Part shown: piece by piece, positions 25,105-38,492 of the stretch
Numbering within the stretch: position 1 is the stretch's first letter
Layout of the letters: every line of letters begins with the position of its first letter
Source: JAXMEQ01 sp046348225
Lineage (GTDB): Bacteria > Pseudomonadota > Gammaproteobacteria > Burkholderiales > Burkholderiaceae_C
Length of the DNA stretch: 64,000 bases
NCBI GenBank assembly: GCA_046348225.1
Contig: JAXMEQ010000004.1
Location: forward strand, 248,001 to 312,000
Direction of reading: 5' to 3'
Notes under the pieces: model-generated
The model's database searches: none
Seen by the model: only the letters and a program-made list of their open reading frames with translations
What the model was told of the DNA's origin: nothing
Made by a program: the position numbers and the translations under genes

Positions 25105-26246
25105 ATGAACCTGGATCGACGCCATTTCCTCGGCACGGCGGCAGTGCTGGCCGCGCCGCGCATCCTGTTCGCGCAGGCCGACACCGAGCGCCGCTTCATC
25201 TTCGTCATCCAGCGCGGTGCGGCCGATGGCTTGAACACGGTCATCCCCTACGCCGAGCCGGCCTACGCCAGCACCCGCGGCGCCCTGGCCATCGACAGTG
25301 CCAGCGCGCTGAAGCTAGACGGCAGCTTCGCCCTGCACCCGTCGCTGGGTCGTCTGCATGCCCTGTATGGCGCGGGGCAGGCCACGTTCTTCCACGCCGT
25401 GGCGTCTGCCTACCGCGAGCGTTCGCATTTCGACGGCCAGAACGTGCTGGAAACGGGTGGCAACGCGCCGTACCAGGTCAAGGACGGCTGGATGAACCGG
25501 CTGCTGGGCGCGCTGCCGCGCAGCGGCAAGCCCCCGGTGGCGTTTTCGCCCGGCATTCCGCTGGCGCTGCGCGGTGCGGGCGAAGTCACTTCCTACGCAT
25601 CGTCAGCCTTGCCGCAGGCCAACGACGACCTGATGCTGCGGGTGGAACAGCTCTACGCGCGCGACGCACAACTGCATGCGCTGTGGTCGTCTGCCCTGGA
25701 GGCGCGCAGCATGGCGGGTGGCATGGCCGGTGGGGGCAACCGGCGGGATGTGGCCGCACTCGGGCGGACGGCGGCCGGATTCCTGGCGCGCAGCGACGGG
25801 CCGCGCATCGCGATGATCGAAACCGACGGCTGGGACACCCACAGCGCCCAGGCCCCGCGGCTCGCCAACCAGTTGAAGGGGCTGGACGCCCTGGTGGCCG
25901 GTCTGCAGGACGGGCTGGGCGCCACGTGGGCGCAAACGGTGGTGCTGGTGGCCACCGAGTTTGGCCGCACGGTGGCCGCCAACGGCACCGGCGGCACAGA
26001 CCACGGCACCGGCGCGGTGGCCATGCTGCTGGGCGGCGCGGTGCAGGGCGGCCGTGTCGTGGCCGACTGGCCCGGGCTGGCCCCTGCGAACCTGCTGGAC
26101 GGCCGCGATCTCAAGCCGACGCTGGCGCTGGACGCGCTGGTCACAGCGGTTTGTTCTGAAAGCTTCGGTGTCGACCCGGCGCGGCTGAGGCCGGTGCTGT
26201 TCCCCTACGCTGCCCCGGCCAGGCCGTTGGCCCGGCTGCTGCGCGC

Positions 26247-26250
<4 letters not shown>
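25105..26250 (+). CDS. DUF1501 protein with twin-arginine signal
   Basis: A 381-residue protein beginning MNLDRRHFLGTAAVLAAPRILFA, a Tat-type signal, so it is probably exported folded. The rest matches the DUF1501 family, which has a sulfatase/alkaline-phosphatase-like fold: RGAADGLNTVIPY, SAYRERSHFDGQN and FGRTVAANGTGGTDHGTG. The ATG lies 2 bp after the DUF1800 stop; the two are surely co-expressed. The substrate is unknown. It overlaps the end of recQ by 4 bases. Confidence 0.88.
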
Positions 26251-28094
<1,844 letters not shown>

Positions 28095-28096
28095 GC

Positions 28097-28489
28097 CTAC
28101 ATCTGCTCCCAGGGCAGGCCGTCGTAGCGCCAGCCGTTGAGCGTGGAGCGCTTGAACTGCTCGTCCAGGTCGCCTTCAAAGCCGTGCACCACATGGGCCA
28201 CGTCGGTGAAGCCGGCGGCCTCCAGCGCCTCGCCGGCGGCCAGGGTGCGCTTGCCGCTGCGGCAGATCAGCAGCACCGGGCGGCTTTTGTCGCCGGCCTC
28301 GCGCTCCACGGCGGCGGCAAAGCCGGCCGGGTTGGGCGTGAGGTCGGGGTATTCGTACCAGGGAATGTTCTCCACCCCCGGCGGGCGGCCCACGTAGAGC
28401 GACTCGATCTCCATGCGCACGTCCACGAACAGCGTGTCCGGCCGCTGCTGGAGCTGGGCCCAGGCCTCCTTGGGGAGCAGGTGTTTCAT
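28097..28489 (-). CDS. rhodanese-like domain protein
   Basis: A 130-residue single rhodanese domain from MKHLLPKEAW. The active-site loop LICRSGKRT has the catalytic cysteine with a six-residue loop, and FVDVRMEIESLYVG and NIPWYEY are typical of the family. It may transfer sulfane sulfur or act as a persulfide carrier. It precedes recQ by 2 bp and diverges from metH part 1, 46 bp away. Confidence 0.88.
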   Translation of the reverse strand: MKHLLPKEAWAQLQQRPDTLFVDVRMEIESLYVGRPPGVENIPWYEYPDLTPNPAGFAAAVEREAGDKSRPVLLICRSGKRTLAAGEALEAAGFTDVAHVVHGFEGDLDEQFKRSTLNGWRYDGLPWEQM

Positions 28490-28535
28490 GCCCTGTATTG
28501 TCCAAGCAAATCGGGTGGCGCCTAAAATTGCAGGC

Positions 28536-29582
28536 ATGAAACCCATCGCCTACACCCGCGGCCAGGCCTTGCCCGGCATTCTTGCGCAGCGCATCGCCAT
28601 CCTCGACGGCGCCATGGGCACCATGATCCAGCGCTTCAAGCTGAGCGAGGCGCAGTATCGGGGCGAGCGCTTCAAGTACTTCACGCGCGACGTCAAGGGC
28701 AACAACGAGCTGCTGAGCCTGACGCGCCCCGACGTGATCGCCGACATCCACGAGGGCTACCTCGCCGCCGGGGCCGACATCATCGAGACCAACACCTTTG
28801 GCGCCACCTCCATCGCCCAGGCCGACTACGACATGCAGGGCCTGGCGCGCGAGATGAACCTGGCCTCCGCCCGAATCGCCCGCGCCGCCTGCGACAAGTT
28901 CAGCACGCCCGACAAGCCGCGCTTTGCCGCCGGCGCCCTGGGCCCCACGCCCAAGACGGCCAGCATCAGCCCCGACGTGAACGACCCCGGCGCCCGCAAT
29001 GTGGACTTTGAAACCCTGCGCGCGGCTTATTACGAGCAGGTCGAGGCGCTGGTCGAGGGCGGGTGCGACCTGCTGCTGGTCGAGACAATTTTTGACACGC
29101 TCAACGCCAAGGCCGCGCTGTTTGCCATTGACGAGTACTTTGCCAACACCGGCCAGCGCCTGCCGCTCATCATCAGCGGCACCGTGACCGACGCGTCCGG
29201 CCGTATCCTGAGCGGCCAGACGGTTACCGCCTTCTGGTACAGCGTGCGCCACGCGCAGCCGCTGGCCATCGGCCTGAACTGCGCGCTGGGCGCGGCGCTG
29301 ATGCGCCCCTACATCCAGGAGCTGAACCGTGTGGCGCCGGATACCTTCATCAGCTGCTACCCCAACGCCGGCCTGCCCAACCCGATGGCCGAAACCGGCT
29401 TTGACGAGACGCCCGACGTCACCAGCCGGCTGCTGCGCGAGTTTGCCGCCGAGGGGCTGGTGAACATTGTGGGCGGCTGCTGCGGCACCACGCCCGAGCA
29501 CATTGGGGCCATCCGTGCGGCGGTGCAGCCGCTGGCGGCACGCACGCTTCAGCGCGAGTTTTTCTACAAGGAAGCGGCCTGA
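28536..29582 (+). CDS. metH: cobalamin-dependent methionine synthase, homocysteine-binding part
   Basis: A 348-residue protein equal to the N-terminal barrel of MetH, which binds homocysteine by zinc. Zinc ligands are Cys249 (IGLNCALG), Cys315 and Cys316 (GGCCGTTPEHI), matching C247, C310 and C311 of E. coli MetH. It opens with LDGAMGTMIQ. The remaining MetH domains are encoded separately at 31771-34491. The gene ends cleanly with its own stop, so this is a true split rather than a frameshift. Its 3' end overlaps the convergent LysR gene by 19 bp. Confidence 0.92.
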   Translation: MKPIAYTRGQALPGILAQRIAILDGAMGTMIQRFKLSEAQYRGERFKYFTRDVKGNNELLSLTRPDVIADIHEGYLAAGADIIETNTFGATSIAQADYDMQGLAREMNLASARIARAACDKFSTPDKPRFAAGALGPTPKTASISPDVNDPGARNVDFETLRAAYYEQVEALVEGGCDLLLVETIFDTLNAKAALFAIDEYFANTGQRLPLIISGTVTDASGRILSGQTVTAFWYSVRHAQPLAIGLNCALGAALMRPYIQELNRVAPDTFISCYPNAGLPNPMAETGFDETPDVTSRLLREFAAEGLVNIVGGCCGTTPEHIGAIRAAVQPLAARTLQREFFYKEAA

Positions 29583-30511
29583 GGGGCCTGATGGGCTCCG
29601 CCGGAGCCGCCTGAGGCCGGCAGGGTGCGCGCGTCGCGCATCATGTCAATGAAGCGCCGCGCGCCAAGGCCCAGCGGGCGCTCCTTGGACCACACCACGT
29701 CCACCCACAGCTCCAGCGCATTGGTCAGGTTGTCAAACGGAAGCTCGCGCAGCGCGCCTTCGGCCAGCGCGGTGCGCACAAAGCTGCGCGGCAGCCAGCC
29801 CCAGCCCAGCCCGGCCTTGATCAGGCTTAGCGCCGCCTCGGGCGCGTCGGTGCGCCAGACCTGGCGCGCAAACACCACCCGCGGGTCGGTGATGGCGCGG
29901 TCGCGGCTGGCCACCACCACCTGGCGCGTGTCGATCAAATGCGCCTCGCGCAGGCCGCCGGGCCCTGCGGCCTGCAGCACCGGATGGCCGGGCGCCATCA
30001 CAGCCACCAGCGTTTCGCTACCCACCTCCTGGAAGCCCTCGCGCCCGTCCAGGCTGGGCCGCTCGAACACCAGTGCCAGCTGCACGCGGCCCTCATGCAG
30101 CAGGCGCAGGGCGTCGGCCTGCTGCGCGGCCAGCACCTCTACCTCCAGCAGCGGGTAGTCGTGTGCCAGTGCGGCCAGTGGTGCGGCCCAGGGCGCGGTC
30201 AAAAGTTCGGGCGCGATGGCAATGGCCAGGCGGCTTTCGAGCCCCTGCGTCAGGCTCAGGGCATGGGCCTGCAGCTGGCGCAGCTGCGCGGCCAGCTGGC
30301 GCGCCTGCGGCTCCAGCGCACGCGCGGCCGGCGTGGGCTGCGGCTCGCGGCCGCTGCGGTCAAACAGGGCCAGGCCCAGCTCGGCCTCCAGGTGGCCCAT
30401 GGTCATGCTCACGGCCGACGGCACCCGCTTCAGCTGCCGCGCGGCGGCTGAGAACGAGCCCGCGTCCAGCACGGCCAGAAAGACGTGAACGTTATCGCTG
30501 GTGAAGGCCAT
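29564..30511 (-). CDS. LysR-family regulator beside a PACE efflux gene
   Basis: A 315-residue LysR regulator with helix-turn-helix FLAVLDAGSFSAAARQLKRVPSAVSMTMGHLEAELG. The effector domain is ordinary. It is divergent from the PACE transporter at 30586. LysR genes commonly stand next to PACE/AceI-type transporters and activate them in response to the drug or natural diamine. The gap holds the dyad ATCTGA...TCAGAT. Confidence 0.88.
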   Translation of the reverse strand: MAFTSDNVHVFLAVLDAGSFSAAARQLKRVPSAVSMTMGHLEAELGLALFDRSGREPQPTPAARALEPQARQLAAQLRQLQAHALSLTQGLESRLAIAIAPELLTAPWAAPLAALAHDYPLLEVEVLAAQQADALRLLHEGRVQLALVFERPSLDGREGFQEVGSETLVAVMAPGHPVLQAAGPGGLREAHLIDTRQVVVASRDRAITDPRVVFARQVWRTDAPEAALSLIKAGLGWGWLPRSFVRTALAEGALRELPFDNLTNALELWVDVVWSKERPLGLGARRFIDMMRDARTLPASGGSGGAHQAPQAASL

Positions 30512-30532
30512 GGCGCGTCAATCTATCAGTAA

Positions 30533-30563
30533 ATCTGAAACTACCTGACTTTTTATATCAGAT
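30533..30563. promoter_or_regulatory. inverted repeat in the LysR/PACE divergent promoter region
   Basis: ATCTGA (30533-30538) and TCAGAT (30558-30563) flank an AT-rich core containing TTTTTATA. The position, between divergent starts only 74 bp apart, suits the LysR binding site for both genes. Confidence 0.45.
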
Positions 30564-30585
30564 CGGCAGACATAAAGTGCCGTCC

Positions 30586-31017
30586 ATGCAAGGAATCAAG
30601 CGGCGTGTGGTCTATGTGGCGCTCTACGAGGCGATTGCCATCGCGGCCGCCACGGTGGGGCTGATGGCCATGAGCGGCCAGGGCGCGGTCCATTCGGGCG
30701 TGCTGTCGGTCATGGCGTCGGCCATCGCGGTGGTGTGGAATCTGGCGTTCAACGCCACGTTCGAGTTCTGGGAGTCGCGCCAACTAAAGAAGGGCCGCAG
30801 CGTGGCGCGGCGCGTGGCGCACGCGGTTGGTTTTGAGGGCGGGCTGGCCGCCATCCTGGTGCCGGTGTTTGCCTGGTGGCTGGAGGTGACGCTGTGGCAG
30901 GCGCTGTGGATGGACCTGGGCCTGCTGCTGTTCTTTCTGGTCTACACCTTCGTCTTCAACTGGGTGTTTGACCGGGTGTTCGGCCTGCCGATGTCAGCGC
31001 AGCCGGCAGTGTCATAG
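30586..31017 (+). CDS. PACE-family multidrug efflux protein (AceI-like)
   Basis: A 143-residue inner-membrane protein with four hydrophobic segments in two similar halves (the 'bacterial transmembrane pair' layout). Helix 1 contains the conserved glutamate in YVALYEAIAIA, which in AceI is needed for proton coupling. FNATFEFWESRQ and VFNWVFDRVFG are the repeated signature ends. PACE proteins export chlorhexidine and short-chain diamines. The ATG at 30586 is preferred over an upstream GTG. It overlaps the convergent cyclic-nucleotide-binding gene by 6 bp. Confidence 0.88.
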   Translation: MQGIKRRVVYVALYEAIAIAAATVGLMAMSGQGAVHSGVLSVMASAIAVVWNLAFNATFEFWESRQLKKGRSVARRVAHAVGFEGGLAAILVPVFAWWLEVTLWQALWMDLGLLLFFLVYTFVFNWVFDRVFGLPMSAQPAVS

Positions 31018-31617
31018 CGGCATCAGGTTGTTGATTTCTTCCTGCATGGCCTGCGTGAGCTGGGCGTATAGCTTGAGCTTTTCAGCCTGGTCGCGCATGC
31101 GTTCGGCGATGCGCAGCGAGATGGCCATCATCAGCTTGGCGGCGGTGCGCGGGTCGTCGTCCAGCAGCTGGTTTAGCGCCGCGCGCGTGAGGATGGCGCA
31201 GCGCACCGTGCTCATGGCGGTGCACGAAGCCGAGCGCGGCTCGCCGTCGAGCAGGCCCATTTCACCAATCAGGCTGCCGGGCCCCAGCACCGTCACGGTG
31301 ATCGGCTCGGTGCGGCTGACCACGATGGACTCGATGGTGACTTCGCCATCGAGCACCAGCAGCATGAAGTCGGTGTCTTCGGTGTCGCCTTCCTTGATGA
31401 AGGTCACGCCCTCGGCAATCTTGTGCGGCCTCATGTAGGTCACCACCACACGCGCTTCGTCATGGGTGAGCTGCATCAACGCACTGGGGGCGGTGAGCAT
31501 TTCGGCCGCCAGGTCGGCGCTGGACGAGCCCTCGATGGCGCGCAGGCGCTCCTCGGGCAGGCGTGACTCCTGGGCGTCCGGTGGACTGCGGCCGAAGAAC
31601 TTGTTGAACATGGACAT
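31012..31617 (-). CDS. cyclic-nucleotide-binding domain protein
   Basis: A 201-residue protein starting MSMFNKFFG. One cNMP-binding (Crp-like) sensor domain occupies about residues 50-165 (KIAEGVTFIKEGDTEDTDFMLLVLDGEVTI..., GPGSLIGEMGLLDGEPRSASCTA). The phosphate-binding cassette GEMGLLDGEPRSASC is near-canonical with the conserved E and R, so cAMP or cGMP binding is plausible. There is no DNA-binding domain; the tail is a helix (MRDQAEKLKLYAQLTQAMQEEINNL). A cyclase and a probable phosphodiesterase are encoded 29 kb away in this window. Confidence 0.85.
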   Translation of the reverse strand: MSMFNKFFGRSPPDAQESRLPEERLRAIEGSSSADLAAEMLTAPSALMQLTHDEARVVVTYMRPHKIAEGVTFIKEGDTEDTDFMLLVLDGEVTIESIVVSRTEPITVTVLGPGSLIGEMGLLDGEPRSASCTAMSTVRCAILTRAALNQLLDDDPRTAAKLMMAISLRIAERMRDQAEKLKLYAQLTQAMQEEINNLMPL

Positions 31618-31672
31618 GGAAACAGCCGGTGGGTGGGGGTGGTGGCAGCGCTTGCCGGTAAAATGATGGTAA

Positions 31673-31748
31673 CTCAAGGAGCGCTGCAGCCGGTTCGGAT
31701 TTGTGTCCGCGCCGGTCAGGCTTGAGTGAACCCCAACGGCGCTCACCT
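31673..31748 (+). ncRNA. S-adenosylhomocysteine (SAH) riboswitch
   Basis: The 76-base region matches the SAH riboswitch: P1 stem CTCAAG (31673-31678) with CTTGAG (31721-31726), the conserved GGAGCGCTGC immediately after, and a CAGG before the closing arm. GAGCGC (31679-31684) can form the pseudoknot with GCGCTC (31739-31744) in ...AACGGCGCTCACC. It ends 22 bp before the ATG of the second MetH part. A -10-like TAAAAT (31659-31664) would start transcription at the riboswitch. SAH binding is expected to turn expression on. Confidence 0.9.
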
Positions 31749-31770
31749 GTACCGCAATGCAAGGTGAGCC

Positions 31771-34491
<2,721 letters not shown>

Positions 34492-34572
34492 CACCGCTTG
34501 CGCGGCCACCGCCTACACGGCGGGCCGCGCCGCGCTGATGGACAGCGCGCGCCGGCCCGATACGCTGGCCGC

Positions 34573-35529
34573 ATGGACCTGTCTTTCTGGAAGGCCCGCT
34601 TCTTGGGCCTGTTCGTGCGCCTGTGGCAGGGCGCGCTGCGACCCCTGCACCCCCTGTACCGCGCCGCCCTGCTCTGGGACGAAGCCGACGGCATGCGCAT
34701 GAGCGCGGCGATGTCGTTCTACGGCATCCTGAGCCTGGCGCCGCTGCTGGTGCTGCTGGTGGCCCTGCTGGGCTGGTGGGTGGACCGCGAGCTGCTGACC
34801 CACGGGCTGGTGTCGCAGATCGGCACGCTGGTGGGCGAGCAGGGCGCGGCGGTGATCCAGCAGGCGCTGTCCAGCGCGCGCGAGCCGGCGCAGGGGCTGG
34901 TGGCGTCGGCGGCGGGCCTGGTGATCCTGCTGTTTGGCGCCACCGGCGTGTTTGGCGAGTTGCAGTCCGCGCTGGAACGGCTGTGGCACCAAGGCCGCAC
35001 CACCACACCGGACCAGGCCTGGTGGTACAGCGCCACCCTGCGCCTGCGCGGCGTGGGCTATGTGATGGCCTTCGGCTTTTTGCTGCTGGTGTCGCTGGCG
35101 CTGTCCACCCTGCTCAAGCTGTTCACCGGCTGGGCGGGCGCCTGGCTGCCGCTGGAGCCGGTGCTGCTGCTGGTCAATGAGCTGGTGGCGTTTGCCGTGT
35201 GCGCCGGGCTGTTTGTGGGGCTGATGCGCATGAGCGCCGGCCCCAAGCCGCCGCTGCGCGACCTGGTGCTGGGCGCCTGCATTGGCGCCACCCTGTTCAC
35301 CGTGGGCCGGCAGGTGCTGGCGGCCTACCTGTCGACCGCGGCGGTGGTATCGGCCTACGGCGCGGCCGGCTCGCTGGTGGTGCTGCTGATGTGGATTTAC
35401 TTCTCGTCGGGTGTGCTGCTGTTTGCCGCTGGCTGCGCGCGCGCCCTGGAAGAAGAGCGCTGCGCCAGCCAGAGCGCCAGCACCGCCAGTACGCTGGTGC
35501 CCAGCAGCCAGGCCAGGCCGGTGCGGTAG
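34573..35529 (+). CDS. YihY/BrkB-family membrane protein
   Basis: A 318-residue protein with about six membrane segments and the family motifs DEADGMRMSAAMSFYGILSLAPLLVLLVAL and a C-terminal AYGAAGSLVVLLMWIYFSSGVLLFAAGCARAL. YihY/BrkB proteins are often annotated as ribonuclease BN by old error; the real role is unclear. The last 23 residues or so (SQSASTASTLVPSS...) look unlike the family and lie within the 133-bp overlap with the convergent MFS gene, so the stop may have been displaced. Confidence 0.85.
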   Translation: MDLSFWKARFLGLFVRLWQGALRPLHPLYRAALLWDEADGMRMSAAMSFYGILSLAPLLVLLVALLGWWVDRELLTHGLVSQIGTLVGEQGAAVIQQALSSAREPAQGLVASAAGLVILLFGATGVFGELQSALERLWHQGRTTTPDQAWWYSATLRLRGVGYVMAFGFLLLVSLALSTLLKLFTGWAGAWLPLEPVLLLVNELVAFAVCAGLFVGLMRMSAGPKPPLRDLVLGACIGATLFTVGRQVLAAYLSTAAVVSAYGAAGSLVVLLMWIYFSSGVLLFAAGCARALEEERCASQSASTASTLVPSSQARPVR

Positions 35530-36653
35530 CCCACCTCGCGGCTCCACAGCAGGCCCAGCGCCAGCGGGGCCACGGCGCGTGCCGCCGCCTGCGGCAGGCC
35601 GAGCGCGCCATTGAGCGAGGCCACATGCTCGCGGCTCACATACTGCGCAATGGCCGTGCCCTTGACGATGGTCAGCATGCCGTTGCCCAGCCCGTACAGC
35701 AGCACGAACAGCAGCGCCCACACGCCCTGGCCGCCGCCGGCCAGCAGCGCCGCCAGCCCCAGCGGGATCAGGCAGGGGATGAGCCGGTTGGCCAGGTGCA
35801 CGTCAAACCGGCTTTCAAAGAAGAACAGCAGCAGCCGGCCCAGCACCTGGATCACGCCGATGCTGGCCGGGATGATGACGACCCAGGCCTCGCTCAGGCC
35901 GTTTTCGCGCAGCAGGCTGATCATGTGCGCGGGCAGTGCGGCCGTCACGGCCATCATCACCACCACAAACACGCCGATCAGCAGGAACGGCGCGCTGCGC
36001 AGGTGGTGCGCGAGGCTGTGTGATGGTCGGGCGTCGGTGCTGGCCGTGGCGGGCGCAATCGCGCGCCGGGGCGCGCCGCGCAGCCAGCGCGCGTGCAGCG
36101 GCGCACACACCAGCAGCTGCAGTGCCGCCAGCACCCACAGCGCCTGGCGCCAGCCCAGCGCGTGGATCAGCCAGGCCGACAGCGGGATGAACACCGTGCT
36201 GGCCAGCCCGCCCAGAAAGGTGAGCGTGATGATGGCGCGGCGAAAGTCGTGCGGAAAGCGGCGCGTGACCACCGCAAACACCGGGTTGTAGAGCGTGGCC
36301 GAAAGCGCCGCACCCAGCCCCAGCCATACCGCATAGAACCCGGCCACCGACGACACGAAGCTGTGCAGGAACAGGCACAGCGCCACGGCCAGTGAGCCCA
36401 GTGTCATCACCGCGCGCTCGTGGCCCCGGTCAATCAGCCGGCCCACCGGCCAGGCGAGCAGCCCCTCGGCCAGGAGCGCCAGGCTGAACGCCAGCGACGA
36501 CTGCGCACGGCTCAGGCCCAGCTCGCGCTCCACCGGCTCCATCAGCAGCGCAAAGGTGTAGAACACGCTGCCCCAGGTGACCAGCTGCCCCACCGAGAGC
36601 CAGCCCACCATCCGCCGGTCGTAGGAAAGGGCGGGGCCGGCGGCGGGCGTCAT
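35397..36653 (-). CDS. MFS transporter
   Basis: A 418-residue protein with about 12 hydrophobic helices and the MFS loop-2/3 motif GRLIDRGHERAVM. The order TFALLMEPVERELGLSRAQ resembles the monocarboxylate/oxalate-type transporters of proteobacteria. The substrate is unknown. Its last 44 codons overlap the convergent YihY/BrkB gene by 133 bp; the overlapped tail is hydrophilic (RSSSRARAQPAANSSTPDEK). Confidence 0.85.
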   Translation of the reverse strand: MTPAAGPALSYDRRMVGWLSVGQLVTWGSVFYTFALLMEPVERELGLSRAQSSLAFSLALLAEGLLAWPVGRLIDRGHERAVMTLGSLAVALCLFLHSFVSSVAGFYAVWLGLGAALSATLYNPVFAVVTRRFPHDFRRAIITLTFLGGLASTVFIPLSAWLIHALGWRQALWVLAALQLLVCAPLHARWLRGAPRRAIAPATASTDARPSHSLAHHLRSAPFLLIGVFVVVMMAVTAALPAHMISLLRENGLSEAWVVIIPASIGVIQVLGRLLLFFFESRFDVHLANRLIPCLIPLGLAALLAGGGQGVWALLFVLLYGLGNGMLTIVKGTAIAQYVSREHVASLNGALGLPQAAARAVAPLALGLLWSREVGYRTGLAWLLGTSVLAVLALWLAQRSSSRARAQPAANSSTPDEK

Positions 36654-36681
36654 GGGCCGATTTTATCGCAGATTACAAAGC

Positions 36682-36736
36682 AAATCGGGCTGAAGCCCGC
36701 GTCGATGCTGCGTAAGGCGCTATCAAAAACATAGCA
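36682..36736 (+). repeat. dispersed palindromic repeat, copy 4
   Basis: AAATCGGGCTGAAGCCCGCG, then GATGCTGCGTAAGGCGCTAT and ATAGCA. Lies between the start of the MFS transporter gene and the 3' end of the ComM-type gene, both minus strand. Confidence 0.88.
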
Positions 36737-36743
36737 TCTTGAA

Positions 36744-38276
36744 TCACGCCAACGCCTTCAGCGCCCGCCGGTATTGCACCGCCTCGGCCACATGGGTCAC
36801 CTGGGTGTGCCGGGCGCCGGCCAGGTCGGCGATGGTGCGGGCGACCTTGAGCGCGCGGTGGGTGGCGCGGGCGCTCCAGCCCAGCCGGGCGGCGGCGGTG
36901 TTCAGGAACTGGAGCGCGGCGGCGTCCAGCGCGGCGTGTTCGTCAATCTGCTGGCCCTGCAGCGCCTGGTTGGGGCTGCCCTGGCGGGCGATGGCGCGTT
37001 CACGCGCAGCGGTGCAGCGCGCGCGGATGGCGTCGGTCGGCTCGCCGGGCGGCGTGGCCAGCAGCGCCTCGGGCGGCAGGGTCGGCACTTCCACATGCAA
37101 GTCGATCCGGTCCAGCAGCGGGCCGCTCAACTTGCCCTGGTAGCGCGCCACCTGGTCGGGCGTGCAGCGGCAGGCCTTGAGGCTGGAGCCCAGGTAGCCA
37201 CAGGGGCAGGGGTTCATGGCGCCCACGAGCTGGAAGCGGGCCGGGAACTCGGCCCGCCGTGCGGCGCGCGAGATGGTGATCTGACCGGTTTCCAGCGGCT
37301 CACGCAGTGCTTCCAGCGCGGCCCGTGGGAACTCGACCATCTCGTCCAGAAACAGCACGCCGTGGTGAGCCAGCGAAATCTCGCCAGGCCGGGGCGGCGA
37401 GCCGCCACCCACCAGCGCCACTGCACTGGCGCTGTGGTGCGGCGCCTGGGTGGGCCGCAGGCCCCAGCGCGCCAGTGAGAAGCTCCCGCCCAGCGAGGCC
37501 ACGGCCGCGCTTTGCAAGGCTTCGTCGGTCGTCATGGGCGGCAGCAGGCCCGCGAAGCGCTGCGCCAGCATCGACTTGCCCGAGCCCGGCGGGCCGACCA
37601 GCAGCAGGCTGTGGCCGCCGGCAGCGGCAATCTCCAGCGCGCGCTTGGCAGCGGCCTGGCCTTTCACGTCGGCCAGGTCGGGATAGTGCTCGCTCGCCAC
37701 CGGAGGGCTGCCAGACACGCGGGCCCAGCCGGGGTGGTCGGCGCCGTCTTCGGGCGGCTCCGGGCGGAACTGCTGCACCACGTCGAGCAGGTGCCGGGCG
37801 CTGTACACCTGCGCGCCGGGCACCAGCGCGGCCTCTTCGGCGCTGCCGGCGGGCAACACCAGCCGGGTGGCCACGCCCCGGCTGTGCAGGGCCAGGCTCA
37901 TGGCGAGCGCGCCGCGCACTGGTCGCAGCTCGCCCGACAGCGACAGTTCGCCGGCAAACTCGTGGCCGGCCAGCTTGCCCGCGTCGATCTGCCCGCTGGC
38001 CGCCAGGATGCCCAGCGCAATCGGCAAATCAAACCGCCCGGAATCCTTGGGCAGGTCGGCCGGCGCCAGATTGACCGTGATGCGCTTGTTGCCCGGGAAC
38101 TCCAGCCCGGCGTTCTGCAGCGCAGAGCGCACCCGCTCGCGGGCCTCCTTCACCTCCACATCGGCCAGACCCACCAGGGTAAAGCTGGGCAGGCCGTTGG
38201 CCAGATGCACCTCGACGGTGACTGCAGCGGCCTCCAGGCCCAGCAAGGCGCGGCTTTGCACCAAAGACAAGCTCAT
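36744..38276 (-). CDS. comM: YifB/ComM-family magnesium-chelatase-like AAA+ ATPase
   Basis: A 510-residue protein, the usual ComM/YifB length. N-terminal Lon-like ChlI fold (LVQSRALLGLEAAAVTVEVHLANGLPSFTLVGLAD), Walker A LVGPPGSGKSML, GEISLAHHGVLFLDEMVEF, PFRLVGAMNPCPCG-type zinc-ribbon region and a C-terminal helix. ComM is a hexameric branch-migration helicase that helps integrate DNA taken up in natural transformation. YifB has been used as a general name. Assignment to branch migration is by family. Confidence 0.88.
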   Translation of the reverse strand: MSLSLVQSRALLGLEAAAVTVEVHLANGLPSFTLVGLADVEVKEARERVRSALQNAGLEFPGNKRITVNLAPADLPKDSGRFDLPIALGILAASGQIDAGKLAGHEFAGELSLSGELRPVRGALAMSLALHSRGVATRLVLPAGSAEEAALVPGAQVYSARHLLDVVQQFRPEPPEDGADHPGWARVSGSPPVASEHYPDLADVKGQAAAKRALEIAAAGGHSLLLVGPPGSGKSMLAQRFAGLLPPMTTDEALQSAAVASLGGSFSLARWGLRPTQAPHHSASAVALVGGGSPPRPGEISLAHHGVLFLDEMVEFPRAALEALREPLETGQITISRAARRAEFPARFQLVGAMNPCPCGYLGSSLKACRCTPDQVARYQGKLSGPLLDRIDLHVEVPTLPPEALLATPPGEPTDAIRARCTAARERAIARQGSPNQALQGQQIDEHAALDAAALQFLNTAAARLGWSARATHRALKVARTIADLAGARHTQVTHVAEAVQYRRALKALA

Positions 38277-38336
38277 TGAAACCTTCCTCCCCAGTCAGGT
38301 GCGTGTTTAAGGCTGGTGCCTGAAAAAAACCAAGAA

Positions 38337-38353
38337 TGCACCGATAAGGTGCA
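38337..38353. promoter_or_regulatory. NtrC binding site (perfect dyad)
   Basis: TGCACC-GATAA-GGTGCA is an exact match to the NtrC consensus TGCACC-N5-GGTGCA. It lies about 90 bp upstream of a sigma54 promoter, the normal enhancer position. A lone half site TGCACC occurs at 38410. Confidence 0.88.
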
Positions 38354-38435
38354 TAAGCCGCAGTTTTGGACTTGATTGCGTACTTATAACGGACAGGGCC
38401 CGCGTTCAGTGCACCAGCCCACGGGATGTGAAGTT

Positions 38436-38451
38436 TGGCACGCTCCCTGCT
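38436..38451 (+). promoter_or_regulatory. sigma54 promoter of the porin-glnK-amtB operon
   Basis: TGGCACG-CTCC-CTGCT: -24 GG (38437-38438) and -12 GC (38449-38450) with the correct 10-base spacing. The first ATG is 42 bp downstream at 38493. Confidence 0.85.
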
Positions 38452-38492
38452 AAGTACCCCCGTCCATTTTCTTTTCTTAAACGGAGTACTCC

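Noticed and set aside
28509..28520. Partial repeat-like string AAATCGGG before metH part 1
   Set aside because: Only eight bases match and the rest of the element (stem partner and CTGCG block) is missing.
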